DNA of 64,000 nt from Streptomyces rimosus (lineage in GTDB: Bacteria; Actinomycetota; Actinomycetes; Streptomycetales; Streptomycetaceae). The stretch is taken from NCBI RefSeq assembly GCF_008704655.1, contig NZ_CP023688.1, positions 620,001-684,000 of the forward strand, given 5' to 3'. Below, one piece after another: positions 45,059 through 57,324 of the stretch. The notes beneath the pieces are model-generated. The model was not told the origin of the DNA and did no database searches. It was given only the letters and a program-made list of their open reading frames with translations. The position numbers were made by a program, and so were the translations under genes. The stretch's first letter is position 1. Every line of letters begins with the position of its first letter.

Positions 45059-46513
45059 TCAGTCGGCGGTACGCCCGAGCTGGACGTTCTCCAGGACACC
45101 GGCCGCGTCCGGCACGAGGATGGCCAGCGAGTAGTAGGCGGTGACGAGGTAGTTGATGACGGCGGCCTGGTCGATGCCCATGAACCGGACGTTCAGGCCG
45201 GGCTGGTGCTCCTCGGGGAGGCCGGTCTGGTACAGGCCCACGACGCCCTGGTCGGCCTCTCCCGTACGCAGCGCGATGATGCTGCTCGTGTGCGTCTCGC
45301 TGATGGGGATCTTGCCGCACGGAAAGATCGGCACCCCGCGCCAGGCGGGAACCTGGTGCCCGTTGACGTCCGCCGTCCCCGGAACCAGGCCGCGCTTGTT
45401 GCACTGCCGGAAGAACGCGGCGATCGCCTTCGGGTGGGCCAGGAACAGCCGCGTCTTGCGGCGCATGGACAGCAGCTCGTCCATGTCGTCGGGGGTGGGC
45501 GGGCCGGTGTACGTACTGATCCGCTGCCCGTAATCGACGTTGTGCAGCAGCCCGAACTCCCGGTTGTTCACCATCTCCCACTCCTGGCGCTCGCGGATCT
45601 CCTCCACGGTGAGCCGGAGTTGCTGCTGCGTCTGGTCCATGGGCTCGTTGTAAAGATCGGCGACCCGGGAATGCACACGCAGCACGCTCTGCGTCAGGGA
45701 GAGTTCGTATTCGCGCGGGGTGAGGTCGTAGTCGACGTAGCCGCCGGGCAGTGTCGGCTCGCCGACGTGTCCCGCCTGCACCGGTACGTCCGCCTCGCCG
45801 CGGCGGTTCATCGGACGCCGCTGCCGCTCCGCGTACGCGGTGAAGTGCGCGGCCAGGGACGGCACCCGATCGGTGAACTCCCGGATCACGTCCCAGGGCA
45901 GCGTCAGCAGGACACCCGCCGTCTCGGCCCGGACCGACGTCAGCCACCGCGGGTCGGGCCGCCCGATCGCCTCGTCCCCCAGCTGGTCGCCGTCCGTGAC
46001 GACACCGACGACCTCCTCCTCGCCGTACTTGCCGGCCGCGTAGCGGGCGAAGCGGCCGTGCACCACGAGATACGCCTCGGTGGCGGGCTGCCCCGCCTCG
46101 AAGAGAACCTGCCCGGCCCGCACCTCCCGGACCCGGAAGCGCCCGGCGAGCTCCTTCAGGACCTCGGTGTCGGCGTACCCGCGCAGGGCGGGCAGCTCGG
46201 TGAGCGTCCGCGGAATCACCCTGATGTCGTCCGCGCCGTTGTGCTCGAACTCCACGCGCCCCCGCCCAACGCGCAGTTGCAGGCGCCGGTTGACCCGGTA
46301 GGTACCGCCCTTGACGTCCACCCACGGCAGCGCTTTCAGCAGCCATCGTGAGGTGATGGCCTGCATCTGGGGTTGGGTCTTGGTGGTGGTCGCCAGCTGG
46401 CGCGCGGCCTGCGTGCTCAGGCTGGTGAGCGCGCCGTCCGCGGGCGGCTCGTGAACGCTCTCTGTTACGGCGGAACCGGGGACACGGTCAGGGACACGGT
46501 CCGGTACGGGCAC
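45059..46513 (-). CDS. family 2B encapsulin shell protein with cyclic-nucleotide-binding domain
   Basis: A 484-residue protein. Residues about 105-220 are a cNMP-binding domain ([20 protein letters not shown]; phosphate-binding cassette [16 protein letters not shown] with Glu and Arg kept). The flanking sequence (about 40-100 and 225-484) is the HK97-type shell of family 2B encapsulins. Such shells enclose 2-methylisoborneol synthase. GTG 46513 is placed by a strong GGAGGAAAT site; the first 12 residues contain a PDRV duplication. First gene of the shell-cyclase-methyltransferase operon, formerly called a CRP-like regulator (cnb). Confidence 0.9.
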   Translation of the reverse strand: MPVPDRVPDRVPGSAVTESVHEPPADGALTSLSTQAARQLATTTKTQPQMQAITSRWLLKALPWVDVKGGTYRVNRRLQLRVGRGRVEFEHNGADDIRVIPRTLTELPALRGYADTEVLKELAGRFRVREVRAGQVLFEAGQPATEAYLVVHGRFARYAAGKYGEEEVVGVVTDGDQLGDEAIGRPDPRWLTSVRAETAGVLLTLPWDVIREFTDRVPSLAAHFTAYAERQRRPMNRRGEADVPVQAGHVGEPTLPGGYVDYDLTPREYELSLTQSVLRVHSRVADLYNEPMDQTQQQLRLTVEEIRERQEWEMVNNREFGLLHNVDYGQRISTYTGPPTPDDMDELLSMRRKTRLFLAHPKAIAAFFRQCNKRGLVPGTADVNGHQVPAWRGVPIFPCGKIPISETHTSSIIALRTGEADQGVVGLYQTGLPEEHQPGLNVRFMGIDQAAVINYLVTAYYSLAILVPDAAGVLENVQLGRTAD

Positions 46514-47161
46514 ATTTCCTCCGAAAGGTGAACAGGGGTGATGCGAACGGCCGTTGGTGAACAAGAGGGCCGTGTGCAGCCATAAGCGAAACAGGTGCCA
46601 GTGCGACGCCGGTACGGCGCAAAAGGGGGCGCCTTTGCGTTCGGGAGGCGTAAACACTGGATAGTTGTCATTGGGGGGCGCGCGTGGGTTGGGTGCGCCC
46701 CCTTGGGGGTGGAGGCGAGCGTTGTGCCGCAACTTCCGTGCCGGTAAGGGGACGTGGCGGCGTGCGGGGCCGAACTGGCGGGGCGGCGCGCACGTACCGC
46801 GGAGGGGAGCCTCTACGTTTTGACGCGGCGGACAGCCTTGCTCGGAGGCAGCCGACGGCCTTGCCCGGCGGAGGGCACCCGACGCCGTGGTCGCGGGCGA
46901 GGGCAGAGCGAGCGAGGGCGGAGGTGGCTTGCAGCCGCCGCCCTTCCGTACGGAGAGGGCCGGCCCCCATCTGTCGCCGACCCTGCCGGCTATAACCACC
47001 GGTCCTGGCAGGAGTCGAGCCTCCGCGCCCCCGTATCAAACGAATCACTGGACATACGGCCCACCGATCGGCAATCAACCACTCACCGACAGGTGGGCCG
47101 CCGCCTCACTCGCCACCCGGCCCGGCGAAGATGCCCCGTCCCGTGAGACCGCCCGGCCCCA
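46514..47161. other. 648-bp intergenic region upstream of the encapsulin operon
   Basis: No convincing gene is seen; the open frames here have biased, low-complexity translations and no ribosome sites. The part nearest the encapsulin gene contains inverted arms CGCAAA and TTTGCG (46618-46640) around GGGGGCGCC. A lower-GC stretch at 46640-46680 probably holds the operon promoter. Confidence 0.45.
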
Positions 47162-47605
47162 TCACGCGCCCGGTTCCAGCACGAAGACGGGGATCACGCG
47201 GTCGGCCTTCTCCTGGTATTCGGCGTACGGCGGAAACGCCGCGACCGCGCGCTCCCACCACTCGACCTTCTCCTCGCCGGTGACCTCACGGGCCGTCATG
47301 TCCTGGCGTACGGCGCCGTCCTGGAGTTCCACGTGCGGGTCGGACTTGAGGTTGAAGTACCAGACCGGATGGCGCGGGAAGCCGCCCTTCGAGGCCACGG
47401 CCGCGTACCGTCCCTCGTGCTCCACGCGCATCAGCGGGACCTTGCGCAGCCTGCCGCTCTTCGCGCCGCGCGTCGTGAGAATGACGACGGGCAGGCCCGT
47501 GTCCCAAAGCGTCGTCCCCTGCGTGCCGCCCGAACTCTCGTACAACTCGACCTGGTCGCGCACCCACTGCGCCGGACTCGGCTCGTACACGCCCTCAAGA
47601 GGCAT
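47162..47605 (-). CDS. deazaflavin (F420)-dependent nitroreductase-family oxidoreductase
   Basis: A 147-residue protein of the Ddn-like split-barrel family. It has the diagnostic [20 protein letters not shown] segment (about residues 40-59) and the C-terminal [18 protein letters not shown]. Family members use F420H2 to reduce varied substrates. ATG 47605 follows GAGGGGA. It is unrelated in sequence to OxyR, although both belong to the same fold class. Substrate unknown. Confidence 0.87.
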   Translation of the reverse strand: MPLEGVYEPSPAQWVRDQVELYESSGGTQGTTLWDTGLPVVILTTRGAKSGRLRKVPLMRVEHEGRYAAVASKGGFPRHPVWYFNLKSDPHVELQDGAVRQDMTAREVTGEEKVEWWERAVAAFPPYAEYQEKADRVIPVFVLEPGA

Positions 47606-47755
47606 CGGGGTCCCCTCTTCGTCGCTGCGGATTGTGTTGCGCAGTTCAGCACAAGCCTCGTGCGGAGGCGAGACTGTCGTTCTCGCTCTGTCGGCAAGTC
47701 GCCCTGTCGGCAACTCGTCCGGCCGAACTGGACGGCGGGTTACGAAGAAGCGCGG

Positions 47756-48283
47756 TCAGACGGCCGGGCGGGCGGCGTGGCTGCGGCCGGGGCCGGCGCG
47801 GCGGACGTCCCGGGCGGCCAGGGCGATCATGACGGCGGGGATGAGGACGTCGTTGGCCAGGATGCCGCCCGTGTTTCCGGCGGCGTGGTCGCCGTTGGCG
47901 AACCACTGGTAGACGTGACCGATCGCGGCGCCCCACAGGAACACGGCGGCCGCCAGCCCGCTCGTGAGGCGCTCGCGGGGCGACGCGGACGCGCCACGGA
48001 AGCCGAGCACGGCGAGACCGAGGTTGGCGAAGGCGATCTCGAACTGGAACGGCGAGTGGGCGAAGCCGATGGTGTCGGCCATGGCGTCCGGGACCGCGAG
48101 GAACGCGAGCGTGATCCACAGGCTTCCGATGCCGAGGGCGCCGACGGCCCACCAGCGCTGCCAGATCTCCGCCGCCGGCCGGCCCGGGGCACGGCGGCGG
48201 CAGCTCAGCAGCGCTCCGAGGGCGGGCACCAGCATGAACAGGAGCGGAAACGTGGTCTGAACGGCATAAGGGAGGGTGTCCAT
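47756..48283 (-). CDS. four-helix membrane protein, DUF6790-like
   Basis: A 175-residue integral membrane protein with four predicted helices (about 10-28, 48-66, 80-95 and 112-128). The segment GFAHSPFQFEIAFANLGLAV is characteristic of the DUF6790 family. Function unknown. Divergent from a MarR gene, with a perfect palindrome in between, so it is probably the MarR target. The ATG at 48283 lacks a strong ribosome site. Confidence 0.72.
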   Translation of the reverse strand: MDTLPYAVQTTFPLLFMLVPALGALLSCRRRAPGRPAAEIWQRWWAVGALGIGSLWITLAFLAVPDAMADTIGFAHSPFQFEIAFANLGLAVLGFRGASASPRERLTSGLAAAVFLWGAAIGHVYQWFANGDHAAGNTGGILANDVLIPAVMIALAARDVRRAGPGRSHAARPAV

Positions 48284-48301
48284 GAGCTTGAGTGTTGCAT
48301 G

Positions 48302-48313
48302 GTTAATATTAAC
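48302..48313. promoter_or_regulatory. MarR operator palindrome
   Basis: GTTAATATTAAC is a perfect 12-bp palindrome between the DUF6790 gene and the divergent MarR gene, with outer TGC and GCA arms extending the symmetry. It overlaps the likely -10 regions of both genes. Confidence 0.7.
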
Positions 48314-48340
48314 TGCGCAAGTGTCCGGTAGGGTGGGCGC

Positions 48341-48814
48341 ATGGACGAAGGACTGGCAGAGCTCCTGCACCGCGTGGTCATGCTGATGGGCGAGGCGGCC
48401 CGGCGCCGCTCCGGCCCGGACCAGCGCCTCTCCCCGAGCCAACTGCGCCTGCTGGGCACCCTTGAGGAGATCCAGCCGGCCACCCAGCACCAGCTCGCCG
48501 AGGCCCTGGCCGTGTCCGACCCCGCCATCAGCCGCGCCCTGCGCCCCCTGGAGGCGGAGGGGTACGTGACGATCAGCGTCGACCCCGCTCACCGGCGCCG
48601 ACGCTTGGTCGCCCTCACGCCGACGGGCCAGGCCACTTTCCTGGCCGAGGGCAAGCCCCTGGAGGAAGAACTCCGCACCGCCCTCCTGAAGGCCGACTTC
48701 CCCTACGACCGCTACCTCGCGGACACCCACCAGCTCGCCGCATTGCTGACATCGACGGAGCCGCGGCGCGCAGCCACGACGCGGAAGGCGAACGGCGCAG
48801 CGGAGCCGGATTGA
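48341..48814 (+). CDS. MarR-family transcriptional regulator
   Basis: A 157-residue winged-helix protein: TQHQLAEALAVSDPAISRAL is the recognition helix region (about 46-65) and DPAHRRRRLVALT the wing. ATG 48341 follows GTAGGGTGG. It probably represses itself and the divergent membrane protein through the palindrome 28 bp upstream. Ligand unknown. Its C-terminal 20 residues are low-complexity. Confidence 0.86.
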   Translation: MDEGLAELLHRVVMLMGEAARRRSGPDQRLSPSQLRLLGTLEEIQPATQHQLAEALAVSDPAISRALRPLEAEGYVTISVDPAHRRRRLVALTPTGQATFLAEGKPLEEELRTALLKADFPYDRYLADTHQLAALLTSTEPRRAATTRKANGAAEPD

Positions 48815-50017
48815 GCGGGCCGGCACGAGCCAGGCCCCGGTCACTTCTCTCGACATCCCCGAGGGCCGCGCGGACGTGAGGGCCGGCCCTCACATAGCCG
48901 GTGGCGGCCTTCACTCAGGGCGGGGTTTCCGGCTCGCCCACCGCGCCGTCGAGCTGTCGAGGCCGCCCCGGTCAACAGCGTCAGCGCAGTAGCACCACGA
49001 GACAGCGTTCGCCCGACCACGAGATTTCGTCCGGAGCCGGAATCTTGAGATCCGGTCTTAAGAATTCGCGTTACGGTGACTCAACGGCTGACGCAAACCC
49101 CCGCAGCCAACCTGAACGGGCCCGATCGGGCCCAAAAGACAGGCCGACGGCCCAGGGCCTTTTCCTGTGTCCTACGAGGACGGGATTGCCCGGTGGCCGT
49201 GGCCGCTTCGACCGCTTGGGAATTGATGCGACCGGCGAGTGTGCAGGGCGGCGTGCCCAGCACGCGGTAGGGGGACGCCATGCTCCGAACTGTTTGTCTG
49301 ATGCTGGCCATAGGCGTGCTGGCGGCGGCAGCCGGGCTGGTGCCGCAGCTGTTCGCCCGTGAAATCGGCACCGGACCAGCGCTACGGATCTCGGTCGTCA
49401 CCGCGCGACCCGGCCACCAGAAGCCCGCGCCTCCCGGCTGCCGTCACCACATGGCCCCACACCATGGACTGCCCGCGCCCGCCCGCTGCCGTCCTGCCGC
49501 CTGCGGGCAGCACCCGTGGCCCCACACCTGCGCCGCGCCGACAGGCTCCGGCAACGCCGCGCATGGGTGCCGCCACCCGGTCCGCGACCGCTGACCGTCC
49601 CCATACCGGCGGCCCCCGGCTCCATCCCACCCTCCGGCCGGGGGCCGCCATCACGGCACAAGCGCTACGAGTCCACCAGCGGGTTTTCCGTGGCCACCGA
49701 AGCCTTGATTTCCCGCGCAGATTCCCGTCGCGTGAGCCGGGTCCCCGTCCGTTCCCTGGCTCGGCATCCGCACGACCGGGCAGGCGGCCCGTACCGGCGT
49801 CGCCGTGGCGTACGGCTTTCCCTTCGGCCTGGTACCGGCCATGGCCGTCGCCCTCGCCCCTGGTCCCTGGCCCCGGTCAGAAGGGCCTGCCGCTCACCAT
49901 CTCCGCAATCGACCGCCCGCGCCCGGGTGCTCCCCCGCTCCCCCACAGCGGGCGAGCCGGAACGCCCCATGCGCTCCGGCTCGTTGCGTCCCTGTAACGC
50001 CTAACCTTCCCGACGTT
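48815..50017. other. 1.2-kb gene-poor stretch
   Basis: Apart from a doubtful small ORF at 49280, I see no real gene. Translations are Pro/Arg/Ala-rich in all frames without motifs. A 16-bp perfect palindrome GGGCCCGATCGGGCCC lies at 49118-49133. The stretch may be decayed coding sequence, but I cannot name a parent gene. Confidence 0.45.
49280..49594 (+). CDS. hypothetical small secreted protein (doubtful)
   Basis: ATG 49280 follows AGGGGGACG and opens with a convincing signal-peptide-like stretch (LMLAIGVLAAAAGLVPQLF). After residue 35 the sequence becomes His/Pro/Cys-rich with no conserved look, suggesting a frameshift or a chance ORF. 104 residues. Confidence 0.25.
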   Translation: MLRTVCLMLAIGVLAAAAGLVPQLFAREIGTGPALRISVVTARPGHQKPAPPGCRHHMAPHHGLPAPARCRPAACGQHPWPHTCAAPTGSGNAAHGCRHPVRDR

Positions 50018-51022
50018 TCAGCCTGCCACCGGCGGCTGCGCGGACGGCTTGGCGGCCGCGGGAGCCGGGCCGCTCGGATTGTAGGCTTCCATCCCGGGAT
50101 AAACGTCTCGATATATGGCGCGCGATATGGCCTCTATCGTCTCGACGCCGTAATTCATCCCGTCCTCCGTCGGGCGCCCTTCCGGAACCCGGTTGTTCTC
50201 CGTGAGGACGACCAGCCCCGAGTCGTACCCCTTCCCCGCGAGAACGGCCATGCTGTTCACCTTCCAGTCCCCCTTGTCGAATTCCGGGACATCGGGGTTC
50301 TTGCTGCGCTGCAGCCAGCCGTTCTTCACCTGGATCACGGCGTCGGCCGGAGCGCCGGCGGTGGCTCCCCAGCGCTGGTCGCTCTGCACCTGCCGCATGA
50401 GGCCGAGTGCGTAGGAGCGGGCCTCGGCCCCGAGGACCGAGTTGTCGTCGCCGGACAGCAGACGTAGCAGCTTGGCCTGGTCGTCGGCGGTGACCTGGGT
50501 CAGGCCCCAGCTCCCCTCCTTGTCGGGGACGGTTTCCCGCATCCCGGCCTTGTCGAGGAATGCCTGGATCTTGACCGGGTCCGGCTTTTTCGGGTCCTTC
50601 AGATCGGACAGCCGCCTCCACAGGGCGGTTGCGGCGTCATTGTCCGAAACAGTGATCATCTTGCGGGCGAGGGCGTCTTCCGCCTCGGTGAGGGTTCCGC
50701 CCTTTTGGTACAGCAGCGCGCCGAGAATGATGGTCTTCACCACGCTGGCCGAGTCGTACTGCTTGTCAGGGTCGAAAGTGCACCGGGTGGCGGTGGGCCG
50801 GTCGTAGAAGGAGAGCGATGCCATGCTCTTGCGGCCGGCCAGCGCCTTGGCTATGTCGTCCGCCAGCTTCCGGGCCAGTTCGGGATTCTTCGACGTGCAG
50901 TGCACCGTCGGTCCGGCCGTTGCGGCTTGGTGCCGGGCAGCGGACGGCGTGGCCGCCACGGCCGGTCCCGCGGTCACTCCGGCTCCCACGACCGCTATGG
51001 CGCAAACGGACAACCATCTCAT
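50018..51022 (-). CDS. secreted beta-lactamase-like serine hydrolase
   Basis: A 334-residue exported protein. A signal peptide (about 1-23, ending AVA-ATP) precedes a class A beta-lactamase/PBP-like fold: SASVVKT (SxxK nucleophile near 92) and SDND (SDN motif near 126) are present. The third motif is VKNGW instead of K-T-G. No ExxLN omega-loop glutamate is visible, so true beta-lactam hydrolysis is unlikely; a cell-wall or non-hydrolytic role is more plausible. The last 25 residues are Pro/Ala-rich. Confidence 0.82.
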   Translation of the reverse strand: MRWLSVCAIAVVGAGVTAGPAVAATPSAARHQAATAGPTVHCTSKNPELARKLADDIAKALAGRKSMASLSFYDRPTATRCTFDPDKQYDSASVVKTIILGALLYQKGGTLTEAEDALARKMITVSDNDAATALWRRLSDLKDPKKPDPVKIQAFLDKAGMRETVPDKEGSWGLTQVTADDQAKLLRLLSGDDNSVLGAEARSYALGLMRQVQSDQRWGATAGAPADAVIQVKNGWLQRSKNPDVPEFDKGDWKVNSMAVLAGKGYDSGLVVLTENNRVPEGRPTEDGMNYGVETIEAISRAIYRDVYPGMEAYNPSGPAPAAAKPSAQPPVAG

Positions 51023-51269
51023 GTCTGACTACTTTTCTCTCGGGCGCCGGAGCGCTCGTGAACGGGCGGCCCGGTGTACGGGTCAACACCTCGCGGATAC
51101 GGACCAGTTATGTCATGCGGTCACAGCGAGGGGAACTGCGGGAAGGGAAGACCAGGGTAATTTCCATGTACGGGCCGTGGGTGGCCGGAGGGCCACTGGG
51201 AAACGCGCCCGAGGACCACGAGAAACCGTAGTGAACGCGGACTCCGAGGGCAGGCCATGAGGATACGGG

Positions 51270-51752
51270 TCAGGCCGCGGGAGTCGGCCCTTGGCTACGC
51301 GGACCGGCCAACGCCGCCATTTCGGCGGCCAATTCGGGGCGCCCCCGCCAATACCCGCCGACACCGTGCAGACCGCCGGAGGCCGCATACGAGCCGCCGC
51401 CGAACTTTCCGCCGGCGTGGAGTCTGGTGTAGGCGATCTCGACGCCGGACAGGCCGGTGCGGGGTTCGGTGTCCACGGGGATGCCGCGGCCGTTGTCGGT
51501 CACTTGCACCGAACCGTCGTTGTGGAGGATGACCTCGATACGGTCGCAGACGCCGGCCAGCGCCTCGTCGACGGAGTTGTCGATGATCTCCCACAGGCAG
51601 TGCATCAGACCGCGGCTGTCGCTGGAACCGATGTACATGCCGGGCCGCTTGCGTACGGCTTCCAGTCCTTCGAGGACCGTCAAGTGCCGCGCGGTGTAGT
51701 CGGAGCCGTCCTGGACACGGCTGCCGAGGGACGGGGCGGGGAACGTGCTCAC
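51270..51752 (-). pseudogene. truncated parE/topoisomerase IV B-like fragment
   Basis: 160 residues. Residues 20-130 match the N-terminal GHKL ATPase start of ParE/GyrB ([50 protein letters not shown]). It then ends in an unrelated 28-residue tail, losing the rest of the ATPase, transducer, TOPRIM and tail domains (about 550 residues). GTG 51752 has the same AAGAGAGCA leader as the gyrB just upstream. Sequence features ([16 protein letters not shown]) are ParE-like, not a simple gyrB duplicate. It cannot be a working topoisomerase. Confidence 0.8.
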
Positions 51753-51852
51753 GCAGTGCTCTCTTCAGCTGCGGACGGGCAAGGGCGGGGCGCCCAGGCC
51801 GCGGGCACGGCCTGGGCGAGAGGAGGCGCGGACAGGGGGCGTTCCGGCGCGG

Positions 51853-54586
<2,734 letters not shown>

Positions 54587-55873
54587 TTATCGCGAAGTGG
54601 TGACGGCGGCCGTCAGCTCGCGGACTCCGGCCGTGCGGGGGTGGCGCTGGGCCAGGTCGGTGACGATCCGGCGGATGGCGGGCCGGTCGCGGACTTCGCC
54701 GCGCGAGGCCCGTACGGCGTGCAGCAGTGCGTCGGCGGCCGATTCGGGCTTGGCCATCTGCCACCAGGCGCGCGCGAGGTCGGTGTGCATCCGGGCCCGG
54801 CGCTCGGGCGTGGGGAACTGATCCTCGTGCAGGTCCGTGCCGGCTTCCAAGGCGGCCCCGGCGTCGCCGAGAGCCCAGTGGACGCCGACGGCGTACAGGG
54901 CGACGGCCGCCGGGGTCAGCGGGAACAGGCGCCCAGCCGGGGCCTGCTCGGGCAGGAGGCGGGCGGCGCGCTGGGCTTCGCCGATCGTGGCAAGGGCCTG
55001 GGCCCGGTCGCCCGCGCGGGCCGCGCTGTACGCCTGGGTGCACAGCATCTGGGCGTACGCGGAGGTCTGCGCGCTGTTGGTGAGTCCGGCGGCTTCGACC
55101 TGGGCCGCGGCTTTGAGGATGAGGCGTTGGGAGGCGGCGGGCTGGTCCTGGTGGCGCAGGACGATGCTCATCTCGCGGGCGGCGGCCGCGGCGGCGAGCG
55201 GAGAGCCGGACAGGTCGGCGTAGACGATGGCGCGGTCGGCGGCCTGCCGGGACTGCTCGTAGCGGCCGATCTTCGTGAGGACCTGGGCGAGCAGGCTGTA
55301 GGTGGTCGACACGCGGGCCAGGGCCAGTTCCTGGCGGGAGCGGGCTGCCACGTGCGCGTCGCCCAGCAGGCCGGGCAACGCCTCCAAGAGGCGGGCGTGC
55401 CGGCCGGCGTCGAACAGGCCGCGGGCACGGGCCAGGCGCTGGTCGAGGGGCGCAGCCGAGCCGCTGGGATCGGGGACGCCCGCCAGCGCGACGTCGACAC
55501 CGATCAGGAACTGCGCGGGGGCCGCGAGTCCGGCGGCGGCGAGCAGGGTGCGGCGGCGCATCGGGTCCTCCTCGACTTGTGGACCATCGAGCGACACCCT
55601 AGTGGTCACGGTCCCGCTGAGGGCGAGCGACGCCGTCAGAACATCCGTCGGGACGCCCACCTCTTCGGCGGCGCGTCGCAGCAGACGCAGGTCGGAGGGA
55701 CAGTGGCGGGCTTCGAGCCGGGAGATCGTGGATGTCGAGCATCCCAGGCGCCCGCCCAGATCTTCCTGGCGCCATCCGCGCGCGGTGCGCCCGACCTTGA
55801 CGAGCCCGCCGGCATGCCGGGCGGCGACGAGGGAGCGGACCTTGTCGGAGCACCACAGAGTGTCGCCGGACAC
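54587..55873 (-). CDS. XRE-family regulator with TPR-like C-terminal region
   Basis: A 428-residue protein. The XRE helix-turn-helix (about 22-75) includes WRQEDLGGRLGCSTSTISRL. A hydrophobic segment at about 112-130 (RTLLAAAGLAAPAQFLIGV) resembles a lipobox-free leader seen in many Streptomyces XRE-TPR proteins. The rest is alpha-helical repeats (LARVSTTYSLLAQVLTKIG). GTG 55873 is chosen for its GGGAGG site; a GTG at 55924 is an alternative. Divergent from the ORF at 56066. Confidence 0.8.
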   Translation of the reverse strand: MSGDTLWCSDKVRSLVAARHAGGLVKVGRTARGWRQEDLGGRLGCSTSTISRLEARHCPSDLRLLRRAAEEVGVPTDVLTASLALSGTVTTRVSLDGPQVEEDPMRRRTLLAAAGLAAPAQFLIGVDVALAGVPDPSGSAAPLDQRLARARGLFDAGRHARLLEALPGLLGDAHVAARSRQELALARVSTTYSLLAQVLTKIGRYEQSRQAADRAIVYADLSGSPLAAAAAAREMSIVLRHQDQPAASQRLILKAAAQVEAAGLTNSAQTSAYAQMLCTQAYSAARAGDRAQALATIGEAQRAARLLPEQAPAGRLFPLTPAAVALYAVGVHWALGDAGAALEAGTDLHEDQFPTPERRARMHTDLARAWWQMAKPESAADALLHAVRASRGEVRDRPAIRRIVTDLAQRHPRTAGVRELTAAVTTSR

Positions 55874-56065
55874 CGCACCTCCCGCGCGCCAGGAGCCGGG
55901 GCCCCGTCCACGGTAGTGACTCACCGTGCCCGCGTCGATGCCGTGTGCAGCATCTGCAAATCACCTGCACAGCAGGCAAGTTGACCACCGGCCGGGCCTG
56001 GTCGGTGGTGTCGTGGTCCTACGGCCCGCAGCGGGCCGGACAATCTCAGCACGCAGGAGGACACG

Positions 56066-56512
56066 ATGGCGACAGCGATCGAGACCACGGCGCAGGTACG
56101 CGATCCGCGGGACTACGTGACGCGCGAGGTATGGGACCGGCAGATCCAGCTTCTGATGCGGGATCACCCGGTGGACGAGGTGATGGCCAACCGGCTGTTC
56201 GGGGCTGCGGTCTCGTACCTGATCACCGCGATGGAAAAGTGGGGCCGGCACCTGGAGCTGTGTGCCGGTCGCCTCGTCGACCTGGCGGTCCACAACTTCA
56301 TCCTGGACACGAAGCACTACCGCGATTTCTGCCACCGGCACTTCGGCGGGAAGTTCCTGGAGCACATCCCGGAGATCGCGTTCAAGTACGACGGCAGCGT
56401 GGAGCGCACTGCCAAGGTGATCGCCGACGCGGGCTTCGAGGTGGACTGGAAGCTGTGGGAGCGCGATTACGCGGCGTGCGGCCCGTGCCGACCTGGGGAG
56501 GAGTGCCACTGA
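56066..56512 (+). CDS. conserved hypothetical protein with C-terminal cysteine cluster
   Basis: 148 residues, start ATG 56066 after GCAGGAGGACAC. Mostly helical, with aromatic and His-rich segments (HYRDFCHRHFGGKFLEHIPE) and an ending CGPCRPGEECH that could bind metal. I do not recognise the family. The divergent XRE-TPR gene 192 bp away is a plausible regulator. A strong hairpin follows the stop. Confidence 0.7.
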   Translation: MATAIETTAQVRDPRDYVTREVWDRQIQLLMRDHPVDEVMANRLFGAAVSYLITAMEKWGRHLELCAGRLVDLAVHNFILDTKHYRDFCHRHFGGKFLEHIPEIAFKYDGSVERTAKVIADAGFEVDWKLWERDYAACGPCRPGEECH

Positions 56513-56526
56513 CCGCCCGCACACCG

Positions 56527-56568
56527 CCGTGGGCCCTGGGAACGCCTGTGCGTTCCCAGGGCCCACGG
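56527..56568. terminator. strong hairpin terminator
   Basis: A perfect 19-bp stem (56527-56545 with 56550-56568) and 4-base loop lies 15 bp after the 148-residue ORF. Confidence 0.85.
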
Positions 56569-56655
56569 CCGCTCGGGTGACTTCGCGGCGAACCGCCGCG
56601 AGCGGCAGGACGGGCCGGTACGGTGCCAGGTCCCGCCGTCCTCCCGAGGAGCCGT

Positions 56656-57324
56656 ATGCCCCGCGCGCCACAGACCCCGGCCGAATACTGGGACACGTAC
56701 AAGCCGCACCGGGGCGAAGGGCCCCAGCCCCGTCCCGACACCGGCCGGTTCGAATGGACGCAGTACCCCGGCCACGGCCCCGGCGCCGAACTCCTCGGCT
56801 CGCCGCGCCGCGCCCTGGACCTCGGATCGGCCGAGGGCAAGGAGGCCGCGCATCTGGCCGAACGCGGCGTCCGGGTGACCGGCGTCGACCTCTCCGCCGT
56901 CCAGGTCGCCCGTGCCCGCGCCTGGTGGCACGGCATGGCGAACCTGGACTTCGTCCACTCCGAGGTGTGCACCTACCTCACCCACACTGAGGAGACGTTC
57001 GATGCGATCTACTCGGTGTGGGGCGCGGTGTGGTTCACCGACCCCGAACAGCTCCTCCCGCTCATCGCCGCCCGCCTGGCTCCCGGCGGCGTGCTCGCGT
57101 TTTCCCAGGCCGAGCCGTCCCCTGGCGCGTACGGGCCGCAGGCCATGCGGGGTAAGTGGCTGGAGGGCCGCGAGCGCGAACTGACCGTACCGCGCTGGCA
57201 GTACCCGCCCGAGTCCTGGGCCGACCACCTCAAGCGGGCCGGCTTCGCCCGTGTGGACGCGCGCGTCCTGGCGGCACCGAGCGGGGAGCGGTTGGGCACG
57301 TTGTTGGTCGTTGCTCACTGCTAA
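56656..57324 (+). CDS. class I SAM-dependent methyltransferase
   Basis: A 222-residue Rossmann methyltransferase: motif I ALDLGSAEGKEAAHLAERG near residue 55, motif II VTGVDLSAVQVARAR, and WGAVWFTDPEQLLPLIAARL for the acidic post-I and motif III region. ATG 56656 follows CGAGGAG. Small-molecule target unknown. Its stop codon overlaps the caspase-like gene's stop tail to tail (57321-57324). Confidence 0.86.
   Translation: MPRAPQTPAEYWDTYKPHRGEGPQPRPDTGRFEWTQYPGHGPGAELLGSPRRALDLGSAEGKEAAHLAERGVRVTGVDLSAVQVARARAWWHGMANLDFVHSEVCTYLTHTEETFDAIYSVWGAVWFTDPEQLLPLIAARLAPGGVLAFSQAEPSPGAYGPQAMRGKWLEGRERELTVPRWQYPPESWADHLKRAGFARVDARVLAAPSGERLGTLLVVAHC

Noticed and set aside
45059..46513. Calling the cNMP-domain protein a CRP/FNR transcription regulator
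   Set aside because: There is no C-terminal helix-turn-helix; the cNMP domain is inserted in a longer shell-type protein and the gene is operonic with 2-methylisoborneol synthase.
46684..47146. Plus-strand ORFs upstream of the encapsulin operon
   Set aside because: Arg/Gly/Ala-rich translations, no ribosome sites, several mutually overlapping frames.
49118..49133. The GGGCCCGATCGGGCCC palindrome as a phage attachment site
   Set aside because: No integrase, tRNA or second copy is visible in the window.
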